Below, piece after piece: positions 38,008-47,612 of a stretch of DNA of 64,000 nucleotides. Position 1 is the stretch's first letter. The number at the start of each line of letters is the position of its first letter. The DNA is from Gymnothorax reevesii (lineage: Eukaryota > Chordata > Actinopteri > Anguilliformes > Muraenidae), in NCBI GenBank assembly GCA_029721435.1, contig CM056576.1, positions 121,695,166-121,759,165 of the forward strand. The letters run 5' to 3'. Both the position numbers and the translations under genes were made by a program. The notes under the pieces were generated by a model that saw nothing but the letters and a program-made list of their open reading frames with translations, had not been told where the DNA came from and did not search any database.

Positions 38008-39183
38008 TCAACTCTCACTCGTTCGGCGTGAGTTGTGGTGGTATATTTACGTTCCCTTGCTGTAGTCAGCAATTATTCAATCAACACACATGTTAGAGAT
38101 TCTCGCAAGGAAGGTTGGAAGCAATGCATGTATTCATTATTGTAATGTTCTTGTTCTGTTCTGCCCTGTCTGTCCCAGGTTTTTGTTCCCGCTCTGCCAA
38201 TGGAATCCTCCTCATGTCTGCGTTCCAGTCCACGTCTTGTTTTCTCTAGTTCATGCACTGCTTATTCGCTATTGGCTAGCTGTGGCATTTCCACTTTCCT
38301 TCAGCGCTGTTCTGGCTTCGAGTCTTTCTAATCTTAGAGTCGGTTAACTGTTTTCAGTTACTAACATCTACTAACATTCATGGGAGGTGTTTTTCTCAGA
38401 CAGGCGCTTTACTAATATTACTAATTTAGGTATGGCGTTAATTGTCATGATTTCCTGGTTTTTTATTATTTCAGTTCTCGCATTGCTGCATTACCTTTTC
38501 ACTCTTCCTTCAACCTGCATACTTCATTGGTACTTAGCTGAGCGCGCCTTTTCTCTTAATGGGCTCGTTATGTCATTAAGCCTTCGTCCAATGACTTGCG
38601 CTCATACTTTGTTTCCTCCCTGTTCTGCCCTGTTCTTCCTCATTCCATGTTCAAGCCTTGTACCTTTATATTCCGTAGAGGCATTCCAGTTGGTCTGTTG
38701 TTTGTGGTCCATGCTATGTTTTGTTTTCATGTGCATTTCCTTGCCTGCATTCATTCCACGCTTTTCATGTCTGGTCATTGAATTCCCTACAGTTCAGCTC
38801 TTGGAGTGTAGTTTTTTTGTTGGCCTCGTGCCCCCTTAAGCCTTCAGCATTTCTTAGTTATTCGCTCTAGCTTTTCAAGTGCAGTTTTTCATTGGCTTTG
38901 TGTTCTCCTTTTCGCCACATTGCTCAGTTTAGTTTGTGGAATTTCTGTTGGCCCACATGCCTTTTTTGTTTGGCTTTCTGTTCAATAGTCAATTCGTTGA
39001 CTCATGGCTCGTTGTTGGTGTCCTTCTGCAAACCTACCGATTATCATTTAAATTAAATAAGATCATTGGAAGCAATGGAATGGCATAAAAACGTTTAAAA
39101 AAAAACTTATTTCATTTTAACAATTTAAACGATAATGAAAGTAAATATGCCACTACAACTCGCCCCGAATGTGTGAGAGTTGC
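38008..39183. mobile_element. T-rich DNA element Y with about 47-bp inverted ends
   Basis: The left end (38,008-38,055, TCAACTCTCACTCGTTCGGC onward) and the right end (39,137-39,183) are inverted repeats sharing CAACTCTCAC, TTCGG, GAGTTGT.GTGG and ATATTTAC. The interior is strongly T-biased on the plus strand. The 150-codon frame at 38,387-38,839 has many F, L, S and C residues, and its hydrophobic character follows from T-richness, so I do not call a gene. A second degraded copy in inverse orientation lies around 43,120-44,300. Superfamily unknown. Confidence 0.55.
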
Positions 39184-39514
39184 ATACCTGTTGACTCTCA
39201 TGCAAATAGCTTGAGCCACAGGCTTTTTATGACCTATTTAACTGCCGAATGCCGCTTTTTTTTTTTCCAACCCACACAATACCGAGAATGACAGTCCGCA
39301 TTTCATTGGAACGGAGACCAGTTCAATCATCGCGAAGCAATGGCTTATTAAGAAGCTAAATTATTGTACTGAATTTAGCCCATGATTCCATCGCTCTTAG
39401 ATCACACATGGAGAGAAACCGTGTCTTCAGTTGCCAATTAAGGTACCTGGAAATCGCGTCAATGAAGGTAAATGATTGAGAACTACTGATTGCAGTCAAA
39501 AAGGGTCTTAGCAC

Positions 39515-39622
39515 CCCCATTGGGGAAAGCACTTGAGATGCAAATCAATCAAACAAGACAATGTATCCAAAAGACTGCTAGATGGGCGGAGACAAAAAAG
39601 GGATTCACACCAGGGTTGTGAC
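39515..39622 (-). mobile_element. start of 5' LTR of gypsy 1
   Basis: On the minus strand this begins TGTGACAACCCTGGTGTGAA and matches the 26,709-26,806 LTR start over about 100 bases with one indel. The orientation is the same as that copy, as expected for the two LTRs of one element. The rest of this LTR toward 39,184 was not recognised. Confidence 0.6.
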
Positions 39623-39870
39623 ACACCCACTGGTCTCAGATCATTATTCATGAAATGTCATTCCTACACATTGTCCAATTATTGTTCATAATAGTATATC
39701 ATCAGAAACTTGTGCATTTGAATAGACACTGTTTCATTTTCATGTGGTTGCGTAGTGATGCGTCTGCTACCCCACTGAACGAAATGTTCTCCACCTCGGG
39801 TGACAAATTTGCTCAGGGATCTTATTTTTATTTTTGCTCTCCACAACTCTACAGGTAACTCAATCATATA

Positions 39871-41374
39871 CTCAGCAACAAAAGTTTCTGTGACACCAAT
39901 ATTGTTAATTATTTTTCATAACGCAATTATGAAATTGTCATACATGGTGATATCAGACTGAAACAGAACACGTAAACAACATTGAAATGGAAATCATGAA
40001 AATGCGAGAAAATTACTTTGCACGTGAAAATGTACGTAAATCATGCTTGTGGATGGCAATAAAAGAGGAGAATTTTTGGAATGTTCACATTGTGCCCGAT
40101 GAACGACGGAAGCATCACTTATCGAAAACACAGCCATTTCGGATCAGGAACTCTACCCTCTAAATGCCAAGACTGTCTGAAAATGATCGGTCGAGGGCCA
40201 TTGGGATGATTGAATCCGGAACCTCGCAGAGGGAAGTTGCTCATCGCCTGAATGTCCACTGAAACACCATTTGGAACTTATGGCAGCGTCATCAGCAGAC
40301 AAGACATGTCAGAGACCGTCCTCGCAGCGGCCGTCCACGAGTAACCACTCCCAGACAGGACAACTGGATTCGAACAACCCATCTCCGAAATCGATTCCAA
40401 CCTGCAACCATAACTGCAAGAACGATACCTGGTTTGAGGCGACTGTCTGCACAGACAATCCGTCGCCGTCTCCGTCATTTTGGCATTGTCCCACGTCGGC
40501 CAGCAAGACGTCCAATACTCACAGTACAACACCGACGACTGCGTCTACAGTGGGCACAACAACATCGATGGTGGATCCAACGTCAGTGGGATCTTGTACT
40601 CTTCACTGATGAATCAAGATTCATGCTTAACCGATGTGATGGTCGTTTACGTGTATACCATCGACGTGGAAAACGTTATGCCAACAACTGTGTTCAGGAA
40701 TTTGATCGTTTTGGAGGTGGTAGTGTCATGATTTGGGGAGGGATCACGGCTAGAAACAGAACAGATTTGCTTGTTATTGATGGAAATCTGACAGGTCAAA
40801 GATATCGCGATGAAGTGCTACGGCCATTGGTGGTACCGTTTTTGATGCAACATGGTCCCGGAATAACGCTGCAACATGATAACGCCAGACCACACGTTGC
40901 AAGGATTGTACAGCAGTATCTGATGCAACAACATGTCAATGTCCTGCCATGGCCAGCCAGATCCCCAGACATGTCCCCAATCGAGCATCTTTGGGACGAG
41001 ATGGATCGACGTTTGCGGCGGTTGGATAACCCGCCAGCTACACTCCAGGAATTGCGACAACGTCTACGTCAGATTTGGAATGACATCCCACAGCAATTTC
41101 TGGCACATCTGATTCGGTCCATGCGCCGGAGATGCGTTGCTTGCATCATGGCACGAGGAACTCACACCCGGTATTGAAGTGTGAAGGTCACAATTGGTTA
41201 GACGTCAGACAAGTGCTTCATGGCGCATGAAAATGACATTTTCCGTTTTGAGTGACGTTGGCACTGAAAAGTCAGTGTTTCTCCTGTTAAATAAACATAT
41301 TGATTGCATTGAGATCTTTGCGTGTCATTTATAACAAGCACATAAATGGTGTCACAGAAACTTTTGTTGCTGAG
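39871..41374 (+). mobile_element. Tc1-like transposon C, nearly intact
   Basis: 1,504 bp with perfect 28-base terminal inverted repeats (CTCAGCAACAAAAGTTTCTG onward, 39,871-39,898 and 41,347-41,374) and TA on both sides (39,869-39,870; 41,375-41,376). Size, target and layout are those of a complete Tc1/mariner element. It encodes a full-length transposase reading frame broken by one TGA. It is the least decayed element in the window, so probably the most recent insertion. Confidence 0.96.
40164..41177 (+). pseudogene. Tc1-like DD34E transposase with one in-frame TGA
   Basis: From ATG 40,164 to TGA 41,175-41,177 there are 337 codons in one frame, the usual length of a Tc1 transposase, interrupted only by a TGA at 40,260-40,262 (codon 33). 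Both helix-turn-helix units are present (SQREVAHRLNVH before the stop, LSAQTIRRRLRHFGI later), with the linker RPRSGRPR. Catalytic residues are intact: FTDESRF, then QHDNARPH, then SPIEHLW, with 34 residues between the second D and the E. The TGA may be a CGA that lost its CpG cytosine. A downstream ATG (40,434) gives 247 residues with the whole catalytic domain but only part of the DNA-binding region. Confidence 0.95.
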
Positions 41375-41509
41375 TATATATAAGCCCTTGGAAATCATTT
41401 TTCATATTATATATCAAGAATGATTTTGTTTAGTATTCATAAAATTAAGCTTTGAATGTGTGCGTGATTACCTTACCTGAAAATTCACTTCTTATACCTG
41501 AGCTATATT

Positions 41510-41643
41510 TGTGCAGGACTAGGAAAAGGGGTCACTAGGGTTTTTTTTTCTCAAAATGAAAAACTTTGATCACCATTTGATTTTGTTGGAAATCTCAATT
41601 TTCATAAAATGACCCAAGTGACCCCTTTTCCTAGTCCTGCACA
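41510..41643. mobile_element. 134-bp near-palindromic MITE
   Basis: The left arm TGTGCAGGACTAGGAAAAGG (41,510 onward, about 31 bases) is repeated inverted at 41,613-41,643 with a single mismatch. Weaker symmetry continues inward (TTTCTCAAAATGA against TCATTTTATGAAAATTGAG). The flanks CTATATT and ATATAT extend the symmetry. This is a hairpin-forming MITE or foldback element with no coding capacity. Confidence 0.75.
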
Positions 41644-42133
41644 CATATATCCATATAAAGGGCAATGCATTATGATGTTCTCTAATTCACTCATTTTAAT
41701 TCATTGAACATTGACTTTTGCCATCTTGGAGATGCAGTCAAGGATTACCCATTACTCCAACAATATTTACTGACCTCCCTTTATTAGCTGGTAAAATGGA
41801 CAATAAACATATTTTCTTTACTACATAATTGTATTCCGGTACAGAGGTCCAAAAGGCAGTTGCTTGAGCAGAAGATTTTGTAAGAAGAAAAAATCATAAT
41901 AGGGCAAGTTGTTTTATTTTGATGCTGTTTTGCATTATGATTAATGCTCTGCCTTTTGATCAATGTGGTCTAATAATATATTCTAATTATAACTTTGAAC
42001 ATACTTCTGCAAGTATGATATTACGCTGTCTCCCCCCTTGATGAGGGAAACTACTTTTGAGTACAAGGCTCCTGGCGTGGGATCTAGATTAGAATTTTTA
42101 GAATAAAAAATAATAGATTTAAACTAGAGGGCA

Positions 42134-42326
42134 TGCGGTAGAGCGCATACCTCCACCATACCATACATCTGTTCTTTAGGTTACAGAAAATGATCTGGAG
42201 CACTTCCAAAATTAAATCAACTCCTCCTTGGACTACTTCTATCATCCTGCCAAATTTCATGCCAAACCGTCCATAACTTTTAGAGTTATCTGGTCAGAAA
42301 TATCACACAGACCCACATTACGCAGA
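42134..42326 (+). mobile_element. SINE-like repeat, copy 1 (head and middle)
   Basis: It begins GCGGTAGAGCGCATACCTCC and continues through ATCATCCTGCCAAATTTCAT to ATCACACAGACC. The middle about 130 bases recur in the same orientation at 45,626-45,801. I recognise this repeat style (ATACCTCCACC at the head, CCTCCTTGG at the tail) from fish genomes but cannot name it. The tail is missing here, where element Z begins. Confidence 0.55.
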
Positions 42327-43210
42327 TGGGTCAATCCAAGAAATGATGCTCAGGGGGATGAAAATAACAAACTCAGTATTACTTAATAACACTTTATTTT
42401 TTTTGATAGCCCTACATTTTGGCTTTATTGAATGGTTCATTCAAGTGACCAACTCCTAATGGGTCAGTTTTTATCGCATGCGCTATGAAACCTTCCGAAA
42501 CGCGTGCGTGAAACATTAGTGATGAAATTAAATACAACATCAAAAGTACAATTAATAATTGTCATATCTATGCCAAATTTTGTTTACAAACTACTACTGT
42601 ATGTAGTAAACTACTCAGTAAACTACTCACATTCTTAACTTTACCCTAATTTCATCAAAACTAATCAGATACTCTTCAAAATCACTGTACCTTGCCTACA
42701 GTGTGTATATTATTCAAAACAGTTACCCTTTGCCAGCCATAAATTACTTAAACAGCTCAGTCAGGCCTTGCATTGACCCTCAGAAAACCTCTCATTCGTC
42801 ACTCACGTTTCACCTCTGATAACTTATTTTGAAGTCTACCTGAGCACCACAATACATCAGTGGATTGAATCCATATCACTCCTACACACACAAAACCTGT
42901 TCTACTATTAAATTAAGGGCATAAATACACATATATGGCCAATCTAGGGTTTCTACCATGCCTTTGAAAATAAAATTTAACTTTTTTGCGACATCAGTGA
43001 CTTTGCGCGGACCAGCTGTTTAGTTTTCATTTACAATGCGTAGCGATTACGACTCCGGACTACACAAGCTTTTCTTTACTCAGTGGTTGTAAGCAATGCA
43101 TGTGTTTCACGATCATTTAAATGAAATAAGATAATTTGAAATGTCTTTATGCAATTCCATTGCTTCCAACTCCTCTGCGCACAAGGACTTCAGTTCTGCG
43201 ACAGAATCTA

Positions 43211-44228
43211 CAGTGGCTCCAATAAGTATTTGTACACTACTCGAAAATTCAACTACATAACAGCTTTTGTATATTCGGCTAAATGCTTGCTATTGTGTGT
43301 AAAAGTGATTCAAATATTTGATAATCAATATGTTTTAAACAAATATTAAATGTAACTGTAAATCCTGATTTTTTGAAGATTGGTATGAGAGGAATATATG
43401 GTCTATAGTTGACTTGATGGACACGAATGGCAATTTCTTAACTTATGAACAATTCTGTATGAAATATACAGTGGCTTCAATAAGTATTTGTACACTACTG
43501 TACTTCATGGAGCCGGTTACGGATGGCCTGGGCACAAACATGGCTTCCAGTTGCTTCCTCCACTTTGGTGGCAAGACTGGAGGCCGAGGACTGTCTCTCC
43601 CTCTGTACCAGCAGGGAGATGTACCGGTCAGTGCACTGGCTGGTCTGCCTGGGACGTCCTTTCCTGGCTGCATTGGCTATGCGTTCAGACTGTTTGTACT
43701 TCTTGATGATGTACTGCACGGTCGTGTGGCGTAACGATAGCCGAGTTCCAATTTTTCTGGTGCTTTGGCCTTCTTTATGTAGCTGAATTATTTGCTCCCG
43801 CATTCGACGGGGTATCTCGCCTGTCTTAGCCATTTATCACAGGAATACATTATGGGCATGGTCAGGCCATTTACATAGGCCAGTCTGTGTACAGAGGGAG
43901 TGTCCAGTATGGTCACGCTTGACCAAAACAGACTAAGTGAGTCAACCATGTCCTGTAAACATCTTGAGTCAATTTTAGGTAGGTATTACCTCACCTTAGG
44001 TATTACCTTACCTTACTCACTAATGGAACTGTACAGATACTTATCGGGTCAGATAATCGCCTTTCTGACCAAGTATGCCATTTTGACATTAAATATTTGT
44101 TTAAAACATATTGATTATCAAATATTTTAATCACTTTTACACACAATAGCAAGCATTTAGCCGAATATACAAAAGCTGTTATGTAGTCGAATTTTCAAGT
44201 AGTGTACAAATACTTATTGGAGCCACTG
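43211..44228 (-). mobile_element. Tc1-like transposon D, IR/DR deletion derivative
   Basis: 1,018 bp with inverted repeats of about 140 bases that are nearly identical (CAGTGGCTCCAATAAGTATT at both ends; 43,211-43,350 and 44,089-44,228) and TA flanks (43,209-43,210; 44,229-44,230). Inner copies of the end motif lie at 43,469-43,498 and about 44,029-44,052, giving the IR/DR arrangement. The transposase frame runs on the minus strand from 43,833 and ends against the inner repeat, so the catalytic half is missing. Confidence 0.93.
43495..43833 (-). CDS. Tc1-like transposase, DNA-binding domain only (truncated)
   Basis: This uninterrupted 112-codon frame begins MAKTGEIPRRMREQIIQLHK. Helix-turn-helix 1 is around STRKIGTRLSLRHTTVQYII, the linker is KGRPRQTS with the typical GRPR, and the second unit ends CAQAIRNRLHEV. 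It stops at the inner direct repeat of transposon D and has no catalytic domain. The product, if made, could bind the long ends but not cut. This is the second such DNA-binding-only derivative in the window, from a different Tc1 family. Confidence 0.75.
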   Translation of the reverse strand: MAKTGEIPRRMREQIIQLHKEGQSTRKIGTRLSLRHTTVQYIIKKYKQSERIANAARKGRPRQTSQCTDRYISLLVQRERQSSASSLATKVEEATGSHVCAQAIRNRLHEVQ

Positions 44229-45625
44229 TACATAATCGTTGATTGAATAATTGCGGACTACAGCAGAGGAACGAAAATATGCCACTTAAACTGACGTTCC
44301 GCCATTCCGCCCTTCTTTGGGGTGGGGGGTGGACTCAAAATGCCCAAACATGGCCTAAAAAGGTAGTAACACACATTGGGCACCTCATTCTACAGAATTA
44401 ACATCAATTTACAGCCAAGGATACAGGAATTCAAGCCACAGAGGCCATTTTCGGCAAGGTGGCTGGCCGGTCACTGACGTATCACTTTTCCCCAAACCCA
44501 CACCAGGCACGGCAAATGGCTCTGTACACGCAAACCAATGGCCGTACCGGCTTGGAAATTTCTCTCGCCGAACTATTTAACCCACAGAACCCAAAATGCA
44601 TAATTTCAGTACAAATTGAGATATCTGCATACACCCAGACACCCCCTCAACAATATTTTGTAAGAATTTCATCCAAATTACTTTCTTTCTGAAGAATTTC
44701 TCTTGTATTTTGCAGGAAAATCTGCCATAAACTTGCTTCAATTGAAGCTTGAGATCCTCTGAGTTGTTTACAAAGGACCCTTTACTTTTTCTGGTTAACA
44801 GGAAGTCGCTTTCCTCTTCTCGTGACATTTTTGGCACCTGATGATCACACGTTTCACTCACCGAGCAACACCCCAAAGAGCCAACCTGAATTGATTTTCT
44901 TTATTGTTTTACATTTAGGGTTGCTACATATACCCTTTAACTTTGTTTGGATGGTAGGAATTGTAGAAATTAGCAGTAGTTTGCTCCAAATATGGGTAAA
45001 TGTCAGTGAAACGTGAGTGACGGGGCCGGTGTTGAAAAATAGTTTTTTCAAGCTGGCACAGGCTCAGGTCAATGTATGTAAAAAATATTTCTATGAACAT
45101 AACCCTTATAGGGACCCTCTTGGCTGGATGTAATATGAAAAGTGGGACTACCCTCTTAGTATTCTAGTTGATGGTCTAAAAGTTTCATTAATTCGCGTTT
45201 CAATTAGTTGAAATTCCAATTAAAAGATATAGGAAAAAAAATGTAGGTCATGAAATGCCTAAACCACGTGAAAATGTTAGATATGACCCCCACTAAGGAA
45301 AAAATACATTTATGGTGGTCTAGCACTATTTAGCTTGACAATACATGGCTTGGAATGAGGTGAAAATGGCCCAAAAATGGCAATTTTGGTAATTTCTTTT
45401 ACTTTGGGGTTCAATAACTTGCAAAATTATGGCCCGACATATGCAAATTTGCCCTTCTTTTGAAGCCCTGGATGTTTTCTTTCAAAGGAGACTAGAAACA
45501 TGAAGAATGGTGCATTATTTTTTTCTATAGCTCTTTGAAGTCATAATGACCCTAAAATAGGCTCAAACATCATTTCTTGGATTGACCCACATATATTTCA
45601 ATTTTTCTGGATCCAGAATCCAGGG

Positions 45626-45801
45626 AATGTTCCGGATCACTTCTGAAATTGAATCAACTCATCCTTGGACTAGCAGCTATCATCCTGCCAAATTTTGAGC
45701 CAAACCATAACTTGCTGAATTATCCTGTTAACAGAAAATCAGACAGATGGACACGCAAATAAAACAAACTGGGGTGAAAACATAACCTCCTTGGCAGAGG
45801 T
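45626..45801 (+). mobile_element. SINE-like repeat, copy 2 (middle and tail)
   Basis: Shares TGAAATTGAATCAACTC, CTTGGACTA and CTATCATCCTGCCAAATTT with copy 1 and ends AACATAACCTCCTTGGCAGA. The head is missing. With copy 1 it forms direct repeats around element Z. Confidence 0.55.
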
Positions 45802-46692
45802 AAAAAGAAAACCTGGAAAACCATTTTTCAGATCTTTTGTTACTGTTGCAGTTCCCTGAGAACCACTGAGATAATTTATTTAGCAACTGAGGCGGTTTAG
45901 AATGTTGTTAATAATTATTTTCACGTTCTGACTTTCAGGACAGTCTGTAATATTATTTGTTTAATTGGGAGAATAGTTTCATGCTATAGTGCAATATCCA
46001 TATCTTTTCTCATTGCAAGCCATTGGCATGATATTAGCATCTGAAATTACAGAGTGGGCCTTTAAGGGTAATAATGCCTCCATTGTGATTACCCTCACAG
46101 CTTTTAGCCAATTGTTGGCTAGGAATTATGGGAGACCATTTTTGCGCCCCACCACTCGGATATGGGCAAGAGAGACAATGCACATCTGTATGGTTATAAT
46201 GCAAAATGTGCTCCAATTATTTAAAAAGCTTCAGCCCTCAAAATGCTTTCAGTCAGTGAATGTTGGAACGTCGTTTTCAGCCTGCTGTCCCTAAACTACC
46301 TAAAAGTACAGATTATATAATATCTCCCATCAAACACCGTCACTTTATCTTCAAGTTACATCTTCTGGTAGTGTTCGAAGTCACTCAGAGTGCTCTGTGT
46401 GTTTAAAAGGAGGCCTTTTCACACATTCATTGAGTAACACAAGTGACAGGATGTACTCTCCCATGGCTGGAGGTATACAGGTTGTTGTACAGGAAGCAGG
46501 ACTGGGTGTTCTCTTCCACGTTAAATTTTTTTTTCTTTTTTTCTTTCTTTTCTTTTTTTTTCCGGGCAAAAACATTAAAGGTGAGTAGTGACACAGAATA
46601 GTTAATATAAAACATGAAACATCAAAACAAAACAATAACATGCTGCAGTAGTACTTTGGTAAGGTGGTTGTAGTGTTTGGAGGATCTGTTTG
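45802..46692. other. intergenic DNA without recognisable gene
   Basis: No recognisable gene. A pyrimidine tract with TTTCTTT units lies at 46,527-46,561. Short frames on both strands (for example 101 codons at 45,989-46,294) are unmatched. Confidence 0.5.
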
Positions 46693-46701
46693 AGCGCGCG
46701 C

Positions 46702-46773
<72 letters not shown>

Positions 46774-46801
46774 GCGTGCGCGCGTGTGTGTGTGTGTGTG
46801 G
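46693..46801. repeat. GT microsatellite with CG alternations
   Basis: About 109 bases of alternating purine-pyrimidine sequence: GCGCGCGC at the start, long GT tracts and CGCGCG near the end. It is capable of Z-DNA in principle. The frames across it are artefacts. Confidence 0.97.
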
Positions 46802-47041
46802 GGAGGAGGGGGTGGTTTGAATATTTAAACTGTGTCTGTAAGGAGCCTAAATCATATAAACACAACAACATTCAGTGAATGAGAGTATTCAAAATGGATC
46901 AAAAAGACAGAAAATAGCAATCATAATAATAATAACAAAACTAACTTTAAAAGAACAACAAAAACAACAATAGCCCAAATAATGATGATAATAAAATAAT
47001 GACACAATAGTTTAAACAAGACAAACAAAAAAAAGGGGTGC

Positions 47042-47056
47042 GGGGGGGGGGGGGGG
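47042..47056. repeat. 15-base G run in A-rich context
   Basis: The run follows AAAAAAAAGGGGTGC and precedes CGGG, within the probable 3' UTR of the LINE fragment at 47.1-47.45 kb. Length is uncertain in any assembly. Confidence 0.9.
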
Positions 47057-47129
47057 CGGGTAATTGTTTGTTTGTGTTTGTGTGTTGTGTTTGGGGGAGG
47101 GTTGACTGTAAACAAAGAGGACCAAGATA

Positions 47130-47453
47130 TTAATCACTGATTGGGTATTGTGTTGAGTTGATTGAATTTATGAAGAGTTGCCATGTTGAATCTTGAGATT
47201 TTGAGTTCTGTTTGGTGGGGCTGGATGGTTTATCTAGTGAGATGTAGTCAAGCAGAAGCTTTTTCCAATGTGTAATAGTTATGATATGTTTTGATTTCCG
47301 GTTCATGAGAATTGTTTTCTTGGCGATAGTCAGAGCCACAAGGAGTGATTTACCTTTTTCTGGATTTAAGTTCACGATTGTTAGATCACCTAGGAGGCAG
47401 AGTGAGGGGGACAGAGGGATGAGGCTGTCCAGAATATTGCTGATCTTCCACGT
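47130..47453 (-). pseudogene. L1/Tx1-type LINE ORF2 C-terminal tail
   Basis: One frame of 107 codons, open from just after a TAA at 47,454-47,456, ends at the stop at 47,130. It carries LLVALTIAKKTILMN, THWKKLLLDYISLDK and STWQLFINSIN, the conserved tail after the RT domain of L1/Tx1-group LINEs (AKKxILxNWK, W..LL.DY...E pattern). Below 47,130 the minus strand becomes C- and T-rich, consistent with a 3' UTR running toward 46.8 kb. The upstream part of ORF2 is absent, as expected for a 5'-truncated insertion. Confidence 0.75.
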
Positions 47454-47503
47454 TTAATGAATACGGGCAGCTTCAAAAAAGAAAGTAAAACCCCTGCAAT
47501 CCA

Positions 47504-47526
47504 CGTGTGTATGTGTGTGTGAATTG

Positions 47527-47559
<33 letters not shown>

Positions 47560-47612
47560 TGCGTGAGTGTGTGTGTGTGTGTGCGTGAGTGTGCGTGTGT
47601 GTTTGTGCATGT
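47504..47612. repeat. interrupted GT microsatellite
   Basis: GTGT tracts with GAATTGTA and GAGTGTGC interruptions. Frames across it are artefacts. Confidence 0.96.

Larger units (their letters stand above)
26709..39622 (-). mobile_element. Ty3/gypsy chromodomain retrotransposon 1, split by nested insertions
   Basis: Reading the minus strand from 39,622 downward gives, in the correct order: LTR start, gag N-terminal part (37.8-37.4 kb), gag C-terminus with zinc knuckle (31.5-31.1), protease (31.1-30.9), reverse transcriptase (29.4-28.3), RNase H (28.2-28.0), integrase (27.8-27.0), chromodomain (26.9) and LTR start again (26.8). The order gag-PR-RT-RH-IN-CHR defines Ty3/gypsy (Metaviridae-type) elements. 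Foreign insertions lie at 29,396-30,865, 31,494-37,417 and 38,008-39,183. Every domain carries stops or shifts, so the copy is dead. Boundaries are set by LTR similarity, and the LTR 3' ends are uncertain. Confidence 0.85.
43120..44300 (-). mobile_element. degraded second copy of element Y, split by transposon D
   Basis: AAATGAAATAAG...TATGCAATTCCATTGCTTCC (43,127-43,170) matches the reverse complement of 39,045-39,110, and GTTGATTGAATAATTGCGGA (44,238 onward) matches the reverse complement of 38,035-38,085, including ACTACAGCA.GGGAACG. The two pieces flank transposon D, which places D inside this copy. End boundaries are approximate. Confidence 0.5.
42327..45589. mobile_element. element Z with 22-bp inverted ends, containing nested elements
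   Basis: TGGGTCAATCCAAGAAATGA at 42,327 is repeated inverted, identical over 22 bases, at 45,568-45,589. A second inner inverted pair, GTCACTCACGTTTCAC (near 42,798) and its complement (near 45,008), lies inside. No target duplication is obvious. The interior has no recognisable transposase; a 99-codon minus-strand frame (44,577-44,876) is unmatched. It holds a degraded Y-like copy and Tc1-like element D. Confidence 0.45.

Noticed and set aside
38387..38839. 150-codon hydrophobic frame that looks like a membrane protein
   Set aside because: It lies inside the T-rich element Y. Runs of F, L, S and C follow directly from T-rich codons, and no family signature is visible. Kept only as part of the element.
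40271..40609. 112-codon plus frame rich in S, T and P, and minus frames in 40.27-41.06 kb
   Set aside because: Shadow frames of the transposase of transposon C.
46602..46878. Frames with H-T-H-T or C-V-C-V repeats
   Set aside because: Translations of the GT microsatellite at 46,693-46,801.
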